DNA of 64,000 bases, taken from NCBI GenBank assembly GCA_033239525.1, contig BSYO01000015.1:16615713-16679712 (forward strand), in the 5' to 3' direction. This document shows, piece after piece, positions 22,548 to 33,950 of this stretch (position 1 is its first letter; each line of letters opens with the position of its first letter). Made by a program: the position numbers and the translations under genes. The DNA comes from Nepenthes gracilis. Taxonomy: Eukaryota > Streptophyta > Magnoliopsida > Caryophyllales > Nepenthaceae. The notes below the pieces were generated by a model. The model saw only the letters and a list, made by a program, of their open reading frames with translations. It did no database searches and was not told the origin of the DNA.

Positions 22548-25500
22548 CTCTGGTATTTCAATTCCCCATTTTCGTGTTACAACGCCATCATATAAAAGAG
22601 AGACGAGACGGCTAATACATCAATAGGAGCTGTTTAGTCATGCCAGATGCTCGGATCGTTTAACCGAATTAATTAATAAAAATAAGAAAAATAATTATTT
22701 GTTAATAAAGAATTTTTTTATTAATTAGTGATGGACATAGATACGTAGGGTCTATTGGAAGATCAATCCTCATGCGATTGGTCCGTGGGGCCATAGAGAC
22801 TCAATAGGCGTAAGAGATCTTGGCGGCCAAATCAGTCTATATGAGATAACAGACCTAAAGTCCACCCAGACCCATGGGTTCAAGATGGGCCCCAAACGTC
22901 ATCGTGTCTGTAAAATCGGCATGTTAGAGATTTGGTGATAGACCATACAAAATGAATGATGGTCTGTAGGCTACACCCGACAACTGTAGATGTGACACTA
23001 CACAAAGTCAACTTGTATGTACGCAATCTTCTTGGTGCAGTAAACCAGATTGGTGGAGTTAATGGCAGATCCTCTGCGCACGCCAGCTCCATGTGGACCC
23101 CTCTTAAAAAAAAGCACACCACTATAAATACGTTAACTGTTTACTAAATAGAAGATCCGACATTTTTTAATTTCGCTTAACTATGATAGAGAGAAAGATG
23201 AAAATTTGAGCGCACTTTATAAACTCCTTGTATCCAAGCACACTATAGTAAACCAATTCTTGGACCCAGAGTTTTGTAGTTTTTTCCTCTCATTTCAAAT
23301 AGGATCTTCTATGTAAAACTCGCATGTTATTCCTTTTTTTTTTCTTTCACTGCCTCCCAAATCACATTTACTAATCTAAAAGGATAATCAGATTATCTGT
23401 ATGTTGCACGGGTTCCGTCCGAATGCATCACAAAAACCAGAGGAGATATTTGGATTTTCGCCCGTACGATGGTCAGAATTCGAGAACACAACATTTAACT
23501 AATGTGATAATAGCCATATATTATAAATATATAGTCAAAAATATAGATTTAATTAAAAATTTTAAATCTGATATTATGATTTAAGTTTAGAAATACTATG
23601 CTTTAATTCAAATTCGACCTAACATATATTTACATATAATCACTATCGAAATTCATATACAAATAATATATTAACTCTATTTATTTTATAAACTATACAT
23701 AAATTGCTTAATATTTGAAGAATTACGAAATTTCATTTGTCGTAATAAGTTAAGCTTCAAAGCATTAATGATGCTTCATAGTTGATAGTTTTTTTTTTTA
23801 ATATTAATATTTATTAAATATAAAATTTAAATATAAAAATGTATTTAAAAAATTATTTTATTATTTAAAAATAATTATCAGATCCCTTTATCCAATGAAT
23901 GAGAGAAATGCCAAACGCGATTTTTCGCCCATGAGTCTTTGGATAAAATCTAAAAGCCATAAATTTATATTTTTTAAAAAAATAAAAAAAAACATATATA
24001 AATAAATATATTTTTTATATTATATCTTTTATAATAAAAATATTTTAATATTTTGACGATCCTCAATTCAAACTTCAATAGATTCTACGATCCGTTTATC
24101 TGGGTTAGCCTATTCATCGAGTTTGGATCCTCCGACACCATTAAATGAACAGGAGGTCAAACAAGGCCGATCAAAAGTTGTCCCACCGAAAACACTCCGA
24201 CGCTGCTTCAAGAATAAATTTTCAAATCTATGAAGGAATCGAAAATGAATTGAGGGAAGAGCGTGAAGAGTACATTGGTTTCCAGGATGAAAAAGATGAA
24301 TGCATTTTCAACGAATGGTGGAGTGAAGCGCAGTAGCGTCTGTCAACAAAAAGAACGCCTGTATGCCCTTGATTGATGTTCTTTCTCTCAACAAATTAGG
24401 ATGCTTTGCAGAGAGAGAAAGTATGAAATCGTTCTAGGGTGCCTAGTCGAAAGCGTATGTTGAAAGTATAGTAGTAGGCGTTGTGTGAATGGTTGTTCCC
24501 ATGTCCCTTGAGTGAAGACCCTATGGCTCTTTTTAATAGTGACTAGGTGATCTTCCTAGGTTGGAAGTCGTAATCCCCTGCGCCATGTTTAGGTTGCCTT
24601 CTTTGTGAGGAAGACGGGCATTGCATAATTAGCTGAGATTGTTTCCTTCTCTAGCGAGTAGCGGCTTTCCAAATTTTTTGTCTTCCTTTTGAGTATAATA
24701 CCATTGGAACGCTCTACTTGGTAGGAATTGGAAAGATCAAACGCCTTCATTATGGAAAAGGCGCCAATCTTGTCACCACCGTTTTTAGAGCTGGTTGGAT
24801 TTATGGAAGGCGCAGAGTTGGAGAAAAAGCCGTTGCTAACCACCTGCTGAAGCGTAGGTCCAAGTGGGCCAAGCCCATGAAAAACCTTTTTATTCTTGGC
24901 CTGTTGCTACAGTGAGTCTGATCAACGCACAGGTTGACCGTCCTGAGTGCAGATAGACCGCCCGCTAGTGCCTCAGTCGGTCAATGCTGGCGTTGACCGT
25001 CTGACGGGTGTTTGAACCTTTCAAAAATTCGGCCCTCATTTCCTGTTGAGCCAATGTTAACCGTCCAATGTTGCATCTGAGCCACCTTTGACTATTAGGC
25101 CAGCCCATTTATTATACACCCATCATATTTAAATATTATTTAAAAAACTATAAAAAAAATAATTATTAACGTATTTTTTAGTTTTTTTCTAAATATTAAA
25201 AAAATCTTAAATCTAAAAGCCATTACGTGTCTATCACACAATGGTTGGAGGGGACAATAGATTGCCCCAAATTCGATCACAGTGCACATCCATCTTAAAC
25301 AGCAGTGGCAGTGTAAATGAAAATACAGATAAAATTAATTTAAAAAATTAAATAAAACCTTTGAGTATTATTAGTTATTTACTAATCTTCATAAAGCTTA
25401 CAACATGATGTTTCCATATTTATGAATTTTCAATAGATAAAATATAAAGTAATTCAAAACTAAAATATTATTATGACAAGGACAAAATTCCAAAAAAAAA

Positions 25501-26141
25501 AATTTTTTCTTACGTCAATAATATATGTCAATATTGGGCCCCTCGATATTGCAACAAGAATCACAATCCTGTTATATCGATAAAATATCTGCAAATATAC
25601 CCCTCAAAGTCATTTCATTCTACTTCATAAATAAAAAATCATCTGATACGATCGACACAGAGAAAACATAAATGTCATATTTGCATCATCAGGGAATCCG
25701 GTACACAAATTTCTCTCAACATTCGTCAATCTTCTAAGTACCCAAATAATACAGCATAAGATGTGGCGATAAAATGACAATACGGTGCACAAAACTCTTA
25801 TTATTTACTTGATTCGGATAAAGATCAGATCATTTTAAATTTATTATATACTGTTTTTAATTATATTTGGCAATAAAATTAAACAAGGTAGCATCTCCGT
25901 CTCAAATTTTCTTTTTCCTTTGTCTCTTTCTAAACGACAAGAAACCTCCCATCTCCACCTGTAAGAACCACGCACCGGATAAATTTGGGTACTGAAACCA
26001 TAAGCCATTAAAGATCAAACCCACAACTTCGATCGAGTACAGCTACCCTTCACAGGCTATTTGAGACATCGAAATACTGAATTCTAAAGTATATATGATA
26101 AGCTATGATAAGAGGAACTTGCCTGCATCATAATTCATAGG
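22548..26141. other. Intergenic region between IBR1 and the EHD gene
   Basis: Upstream DNA of IBR1 followed by about 3 kb without a gene. A balanced-composition block (22740-23130) of unknown origin and a larger transposon-like island (24080-25100, listed separately) break the AT-rich sequence. A short fragment near 25525-25600 (CAATATTGGGCCCCTCGATA, TTATATCGATAAAATATC) may be a remnant of the CGATAT repeat. Confidence 0.6.
24080..25100 (-). mobile_element. LTR-like remnant, minus orientation
   Basis: Higher GC than its surroundings. Read on the minus strand it has the block GCGTCGGAGTGTTTTCGGTG (near 24195), which recurs almost unchanged in the island at 50350-51120 and is typical of the R-U5 part of Ty3-type LTRs. 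The short open frame at 24145-24336 crosses this block and is not credible as a gene. Ends are not defined. Confidence 0.45.
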
Positions 26142-29100
26142 TTATGAAGACGGACCTAGTTTCAGTCGTACGGATTTCTGAACTTGTTCAACAGCTCTGA
26201 TGTCATAAGCAAGCATGTCATCAACAGCTTGAATCATCTTGGGCTTCAGTTTCTCAAACTTGTCTATGCTAAAACCAGCCAGTGCTTCTCGAAAGTGCTC
26301 GACGTATGGAAAATCGCCTGCCGGTAGATGGAACTCCTTTTGGACCTGTTTCATCAAAGACACGGAAGAATATAGAAACCAGCTCGGCCTTTGCACAAGT
26401 ACGACTATTTTTCAAAAAATATTTAAGGGACAACCTTTAGACACTTCTCAGACAATTGGATGGCATAATGTTCCATCCATGTATCTACACTGATGGGCTC
26501 AGATCGTATGTAGTGTCAGAATTTGTATAGGTGGTCGTAAAACATTACTCTTTTTCTGTATAGCGAAGGGGAGTTTAATCTTAGTTAATGGACACTATTG
26601 TGAGAATAATTCCGGCTTCTTGGATAAATTGATCAAAGAAAAATAAAAATCAGAGATCCAATGTAAAGCCTGCAAAAAGCTCTATTTGGCTTCTAGAGAA
26701 GCTTAAAGTCATTCATTTCAGCCTCAACTTTTTCAAGGCTTTTTGGAGCCATTGTCCAAAGAAGCTCAAAATCAGAGATTCAATGTAATGCCTTCAAAAA
26801 GCTCATTTTAGCTTCAACTTTTCCTAGGCTTCCTGGATAAATTGTCCAAAGAAGCTCAGAATCAGAGATTCGATGAAAAGTCAATAAAAAGCATATCTTT
26901 GATTCTAGAGAAGCCAAAAGACACCCATTTTGTGATGCAAAGAGTTTAATAACTGGAGATAATAAAATGTTCAAAGAAACCCAAATCAGAGATTCAATGA
27001 AACGCCTTTAAAAAGCTCATTTTAGCTCTAGAGAATCTGAAAATCATTGGTATGGATAGCCACCCTAATTCCCAACACTAACTCGGCGTTAAAAAGGAAG
27101 AATAGTACACTTTTTTTATTCAGTGGAAGTCAAGTTTAATCATCATAGAGAGGCAGATAAATTGCTCAAAGAAGCCACATAGTCAAAAAGCTCATTTCGG
27201 CTTCTAGAGAAGCTGAAAGCGATTGATTGGTGATAGATACCCTAATGGCCAACTCTCTATAAGATCAAAGCAAACAGAAGGCAGAGAGGGAAGGCTGGAG
27301 AGACCTTTAGAAACTCATCCTCGAGATTATCAATTAGTCGTTGTTGAGCTTTACTCTTTCCCATCATAGCAGGCATTTCCTTTTTGAGATGACTAATAAT
27401 GTAAGCATGAATCTTGGCAGCTCTTGCACGTTTTACAAATTCATTGATCTGCGTGATTTACAAATACAGTTAGCTTCAAAAAGCAGAGAAAAGGAATAGG
27501 AAAAGCATATATGAAGAATTGATGGGTGTACTCGTCTATCGCAAGCCTTCTTAGGAATATCCTTCAGGTCAGCAAGGAGGTCATTCTGCTCTTTCTCAAA
27601 AAGATCCTTCCCGGTAGGACCAACTACCTCATTTATCGGCTTGTCATTAAATGAGCTGCAACAGGGTGAGAAAAGAATAAAAAATCAAAACCAAACCAGC
27701 CTTAATAATATATGCCGGAATGAAAATTAAGATCCAAGATTTCTGCAAAGGCTTTCCTGTTTCCTTCAACAACAACCCAGCAAAGCTGCTTTTAATTTAG
27801 AGCAGATTGAACTGAAAATATTGCCCTTTCGTGTATGTTTTCTGGTCAAAATATTCATCTAAAAATGAAAGAAAATTTTCCTAAGAGGGCCATCAGACCC
27901 TCTTTATTTTATGGATCAAAAAAGTGAACAATCAAATAACAAGTACAAAAAGTATACGTTGTAGAGATGAGAATGCTAAAACTAATGTGCGGAGTCATAC
28001 TAAAAAGTATAATAACGAATGACGGTATCCATAAACATTTAGAAGTCAAACTTGTAGAAGATAAAATGAAAAAATGACGTTTAAGTTGGTTCAAATACTT
28101 AAAATATAAACAAAAGAAATCACCTGTAACTCTGTGAGAAAAAATGAGTTAATTGTGATTCAAAGAAAATAAAAGGTAGACCGAGGAAAGCTTGGAGTGA
28201 GGTGATAACAAAATGATTTAAAATTGCTTTTATTCTTAGAGGATATTGCACAAAATCAAGTGAAATTGCAAAAACAAATTCATATAACTAACCTCACTTT
28301 GTAAAACTTAAAAATTTATTGTTGTTGTTCTATATTACCCCTTTTAGGCTTTGATGTCTATTTAGGTGTTGCTGGAAGCAGTGGGATCTGACAGCCTACC
28401 TGGACCATCAATGTCAAGCTATTACAACTGGCACCATTTTGAGAAGCATCTGTTGCTTCAAGAACCTATAGAATCTCAATACTGTGTTGATGTTGCATGA
28501 CAAGATGCACAAAAGAACACCAAAATCTTTTGCTTATTGAATTATACTTTTGTCTTAAGTTCCATTACATTCATTAATGATAGATGCTAAGAAACTTACA
28601 TACCCAATGTAGACACGAACAACCTCTGGGGTATTTAGGACCTTCCCAAGTGACCACATTAATGCCCCATAGACTCTCATCAGCTATACATGCCACATGT
28701 AAATGGATTAATTTCAGTAAAAATGTTATACAAAATTGCAAGGAATGAAAATAGCTTTCAGCCTTACTTGTTGGGTATCAATTTGATCTGCTTTATTTAA
28801 AACAACACGTATCTTGTCATCATGACCGCGTAGAGATGAAATTACACGCTTAAATTCATCACTAATGTCTAGTTTGTGGGGATCAAACAAGAGAAGAATG
28901 AGGTCACATTTTGCTGCAAACCACGATATAACACCAGTGAAGTCATAGCTTCTCTGAGTTCTTTGTTTTTCTCCAGACAGGACACCGGGAGTGTCAACAA
29001 AGGTAATATGCTCTAACAACTGCACAGATTGAAAGAAATCAGCTTCTGGAAATTAGTAACAAGAAAACCATAAGCTCGCAAGAACTCCAACAGCATATAA

Positions 29101-32100
29101 AGTAACTTACAGGATGTGGCATTTGTGAGCATTGGAATTTTGATAAGAATGCTCCTCCAAAATTTGTGAGACCTTTGAATGGCATGTCTGCTTGAACAGC
29201 AATAGTATTCCCAGGAATACTCCTTTCATCAGGTCCCGACTAAAGCAAACGATAACAAAGAGTTATTGAATGCAAAAGGTATTTCACCACAATTATTAAA
29301 GGAAAAGGAGCCAGGAGAGGTAACCAAAGTAAATAAGAGTTACAAAGAGCCAATGATTATTAAATCCACTTAAACAAGGTCAAACTGGTCGAGCAAATAA
29401 CATTCCATAGACTCTGAAAGAAAATTGCAAAATTCTAACACATTATGGCCCTATTAAAAAAGAATCATAATGACCGCCAAAAGTACAGCTAAAGTGTGCT
29501 ACTTATATTTACCCCGCATGGAAGCTACAGTCTAGTTTGGAAGGAGCATAATAAACAAGAAGAATCAAATCTAAGCAGGTAAAGGAAAAAAGAGAAAGGA
29601 AAATGCTTATGACATGTCAAAGTTTGCTTATGGAATAGAAAACATATATGACTGTGATCAATGGCACAAAAACCAGCATTTTAGAAATTCAAATAAAAAT
29701 GTTTCACAGTAATTCATCTACCATTCCAAAACTTTTACTGGTGTTTGTATGAGTGAGATGAGGGGATTGTGTAGGATTTTTCTTTTCCTTTCTTTTTTTG
29801 GTGAGGGGGGGCTTATAAGAACAAAAGAAATAAAAGAATGTATCCAAAAATTTAACATGAATATATGACCACTTTACTTGATAAAAAATGTCAAGTGGCT
29901 AGAATACTAGAATCTCATCAAAAAGTATGAAACTTGATTCAAGAATAAGACCTAGCTAGCATACCATGACAACAACAAAACGATCAGTCGTAGGCTCCGG
30001 CCCAATGTGAGCTCCTGTTGAAGGCAGAGAAATATCAAGCAAACATTGATAGAAGAATACGATCATTACTCCAAAGTAATTGGAGAAAGAAGAAATGCTA
30101 CAGGAACTAAACTAACCTGGATATTCACATTTAAGCAAATGTTTTATAAAAGTGGTTTTGCCAGTTGAGTACTGCCCCAAGAGCATTACCATGGGTTTGG
30201 CGTCAAAATCACTGTTTGTCTACAAAATGAATATATCAAAAACAAAGTATCATTCCAATATACTAAGACAAAAGGCACATTTTTTTCGGCCAAACTCACT
30301 ATCAAAGGTCAGAAAATCATATGAAATAAAGAAGAATAGTTTTCAATTCCATCAGGATGTATGATCAGCCAACTCACCAGTGCAGGTGACGAAAAATTAT
30401 GAAAGAGGTAGGTAGCCTCCAATGGCTTAAGCTTTTCAATGTATAATCTCTTCAACCCATCAATTATGGAAGTGACAGCACTAAGAGATACCTGCACATT
30501 GAGGTGGTAGGTAGAATTAGAAAACCCACATAAGACCCAAAAATTAACCTAATAATTGTTTCTTTGGTATATCACAAAATTAAGTCTCCAATGGCTTTAG
30601 CTTTTCAACGTATAATATCTTCAACCCATCAATTATGGAAATGGCAGCACTAAGAGATACCTGCAAATTGAGGAAAAAAATTTAGAATTAAAACCACATG
30701 GAGCCAGAAATTAACCTAACAATTGTTTCTTGGCATATCCCAAGAAATTAATGTTATTTCCAATAACAAGAAGCAACCACCATAGACAAGACAACAGAAG
30801 AAGGGAAAAAGATTTGTTAAGATGAAAAACTTGAATACTGTATAGTGTCCCAGGCTGATTCAGAATGGAGTACAACTGCAATGGATCAATTGAAGGCTTT
30901 ACTTCTGGCTACTGTACAAATGAGTTCTAAAGAAAAGGGTAGAAGATTGTGTGAGATAGAAGTCACAAAACGATAGGCAGTTTTTGGCAGCTGAGTATTG
31001 CAAACATTTGTGCAGAAAACCTGGGACTAGTTTTATTTGGAAGACTATTTGGAGATCACATGTTCTTTCTAAAGTTTCTTTCCCTCATGAGCAACCAGGG
31101 AGGAAACCTGGCCTCCGATAATTCACAGAGGAGATGTTATATATAATTTCAGCAATGGGAGAACAAGGAAACTGAACTGTGTTATAATGCACATATTACC
31201 AAACAGATAAAAGGTGGATGAGATCCATCTTGAAAAGCAAATCCCACAATAACAAAATAATAAGGACGCCAATATCCAACAACAACTGCTACAACAATGG
31301 CAATAAAGTGAAGATATTTAGTCATGCAGAGTAATTCTGGGAGAAAAGACGAAGACAGGAGGAAAATAGGAGAACATGAAGAAGCAATGGATAAATTGTC
31401 TATAATATAAGAAGGATTATTCAAAAATACAATGGCAATATCAATTACCTTTTTTGAAGATTTTGAAGTAAACCAGTCTGCTGATGGTGACAATTGTGCT
31501 CGGAAAGTACCTACACCTTCAGTGGTAAAAGTCAGCAACTAGTAACCTAATGTATCAACATTGTTTCTTTCTAGTTTCAACTCCTAGACTGTAGGATTCC
31601 ATACCATTTTCTTCAGCATCCATATAAGTTGTTAAAACCTTCTTCTTCTGCAACAAATAGAAATAAAGAAAACAGAACAGTTAAGAAAATGAATCAGCCA
31701 AAAAGTCATGATTGTTTCCAAAAGAGAATACTCACTGCTAACAAAGCATCAAGCCCTTCCATCACCGGAGGTTTGATCTCCTCAAAGTTAGCTGTCATAT
31801 AATGGCAAGCAACTAGTAAAATAATAACAAAAGACATGTGTTACCTAATTATTTGCAGAACCTAGCGACATCAAAGTTGTACACACACAACCAGACAGAA
31901 GACAGCTTATTATGAGGAGTAGATCTCCGCCTAATCTTTGTTGAAAATGGCTACCATGCAAAATTTCTAAAAATGAAATATACAGTGCATGATAAATAAG
32001 CAAAACTTATCGGCGGAGAAATGACCTAAAATATTGTCCATTTATGCATCCTGCTGGAAGGGCTAGTAACCCACAAATAGGAAACTGAAAAATCACTTGC

Positions 32101-33950
32101 CTGCATTGTTCAGCAAATCAGGGGTCAATTCATGACCAGCTTGAGCCAAAGAAACCAGCTGTAGAAACAAATTACATTATAAGAAGAATAAGGCCAGTCA
32201 TAATACATAGCGCTAGGCCATGATATTTGCCAAAGATACAGTCTATAGCCCCAACAGACAGCAAGAAAATTTAAACATAAAACCTGCATTGCAGTAATGA
32301 ACTCCTTAAAACCTAGGATTCCTTGTCTTTTGGAATCTGCAAGAGCCCAAACCTTTAGCAGAAAAAATCTCATTAGTTTCAACAAAATATACTCCAAAAA
32401 GTCACAACAAATTCAAAAGGTACAAAATTTGCACAAGTAATGGAGCCATAAAATAATGTGGCACAATTGGGGGCAGCAAATCACCTATCAAAAATATTTA
32501 CCGGGCAATTTAGCTCCAAACAAGTACCTAAAGCTTGCACACTCAAATCCAGGTATAATTGCCCAATGACTTTAAAAGGCTAGTCAAACACCTCTATAAA
32601 TTTGCACAAGGAAAATTTCCCAAGTATACAAATTATATTTGAGCTTTGGAAATCTCAAGCAAGGACCACCAAAGGTCTAGGAATAAGTAATTATGTTATG
32701 AACAATTTCCATAACTAATAGCCCTATGAACATCAAAGACAATGTTTTCAATTTATCATGCCCTGTGAACAACACAATAAGTGTTTTCAGTTTATCTTGT
32801 CCATTAAATGCAACTGAATGCACCATTAAGAACCACAGAAGAGGATGAGGGAAGAGAAACACAAAAATAATGAAAAACTAGCAGGGAAATCATTGTGATT
32901 TCAACAATTTTAATTTCCTTTCCTCCCAACTCTTCCCAGTTCCAAAGAGCACACTCAAACAAGGTCAACTGCTCTGGACAACTAACTAATGCCAGAATAT
33001 TCCCGTTTCTTGAGAAGAGAAACTCCATTACAAAGAAGAAAATACAATCCCACAAAACAAATGCATAATTCATATGCCAGTCAAAATTCTATGCCTTAAA
33101 TGAAAAATATTCTGAAAATATTCATAGAATATTCTCTAACAAAAAGAAAAATTTTGCTTCAGAACAATCTGAACAATAATTTCATCAAAACGAAGATTTT
33201 TGTTTCCATAAACAATCCGAGAAATAATTCCTAATTATAGAATATGCTCCTACTGTACCCAAAAATGTAACAATTTTGAAGATGGAGACTCGTTAGCTAC
33301 CGTCTTGCAATGAAGATATTTATACAACTTTGCACTCATGGAAATACAGAATTTGGACTCATTTGACGATTTAAGACTCATAAAAGGGGTGGCTAACTAA
33401 ATACCATATACTCCACAATTTAGACAAAAATGAAATCACGATGCCGGGTTTGATACAGGAAAGCCGGGGCCAAAAGGGAAATTGTTTATAGCTTACCTGA
33501 CTTTTGAGAAAATTTTCCTTTTTCTTTCCCTTATTGTTCATTTCTGTCACGTTCCGTTACATAGAACTGATTTTAATAACTATTTAACTTTAACGCGAAA
33601 CTCCTTACAACCCCGCTGGACCTACGCCATCTGTAATCTCAACTACACAAATTAAATGGATAGAAATTAATTAGATAAAACCCTTAAAAGAGACCGGTAT
33701 TACCTGTTTGAGTTCAGATCGAGAAAGGTTCGACAGAGCAAAGAACTTTGTAGCATCATTTCCAGTCATTCGACCATCTCCATCTACAGAAACAAAGAAA
33801 TCAAACACATAGCTGAACAAATCATTTATATAAGCAAACAGTTCCAATGAGAGAGAAAGTATGACCTGAATCGGCGACGACGAACCACTGCTGATAGACT
33901 TTCTGCTGCTCCTTTGAACACGAACTGATCGGACCACCTACAATCTCCAT
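26142..33950 (-). CDS. EHD1: EHD-type endocytic ATPase/GTPase (plant EHD1/EHD2), C-terminus frameshifted
   Basis: Sixteen exons on the minus strand: 33866-33950, 33704-33783, 32284-32352, 32101-32158, 31736-31791, 31605-31647, 31449-31516, 30378-30491, 30117-30219, 29965-30014, 29111-29239, 28768-29019, 28604-28683, 27532-27655, 27305-27448, 26142-26345. Phases join to 552 residues. An N-terminal EH domain comes first, with an EF-hand loop DSDGDGRMTGND (27-38). Next is the dynamin-like nucleotide-binding domain: P-loop GQYSTGKT (206-213), DTPG (294-297) and NKAD (360-363). The helical part follows, with KKEMPAMMGKSKAQQRL. Plant EHDs carry the EH domain at the N-terminus and act in endocytic membrane remodelling. 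Intron 4 is GC-AG. The last residues are unusual: after MLAYDI the frame reads RAVEQV instead of the family ending, which survives in another frame and stops at 26162-26164 (see findings). I cannot decide between EHD1 and EHD2. Confidence 0.94.
26640..27240. repeat. Degenerate minisatellite in EHD intron 15
   Basis: A unit of roughly 90-124 bp recurs four to five times with much divergence. Shared words are CAGAGATTCAATG (starting at 26651, 26773, 26863, 26987), TTGTCCAAAGAAGCTCA, AAAAAGCTCATTTTAGCTT and the hairpin GCTTCTAGAGAAGC (a six-base stem with a two-base loop). Intronic, with no coding capacity. Confidence 0.7.
30416..30753 (-). repeat. 169-bp tandem duplication including EHD exon 8 and a decayed exon copy
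   Basis: The sequence around the acceptor and first two thirds of exon 8 (30378-30491) is repeated 169 bp upstream in the gene's sense. The second copy keeps the CAG acceptor at 30661-30663 and reads VSLSAAISIIDGLKILYVEK, then KLKPLET and a stop at 30580-30582. It lacks the exon end and a donor, so it is a pseudo-exon inside intron 7. Flanking intron words such as AATTGTTTCTTTGG are also duplicated. Confidence 0.85.

Noticed and set aside
31182..31538. Long minus-strand frame in the EHD gene
   Set aside because: It runs through exon 7 into the following intron; only 31449-31516 fits the spliced protein.
32090..32100. GT donor four bases after EHD exon 4
   Set aside because: Using it would place a stop at the junction with exon 5. 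The GC donor keeps the frame and the family sequence.
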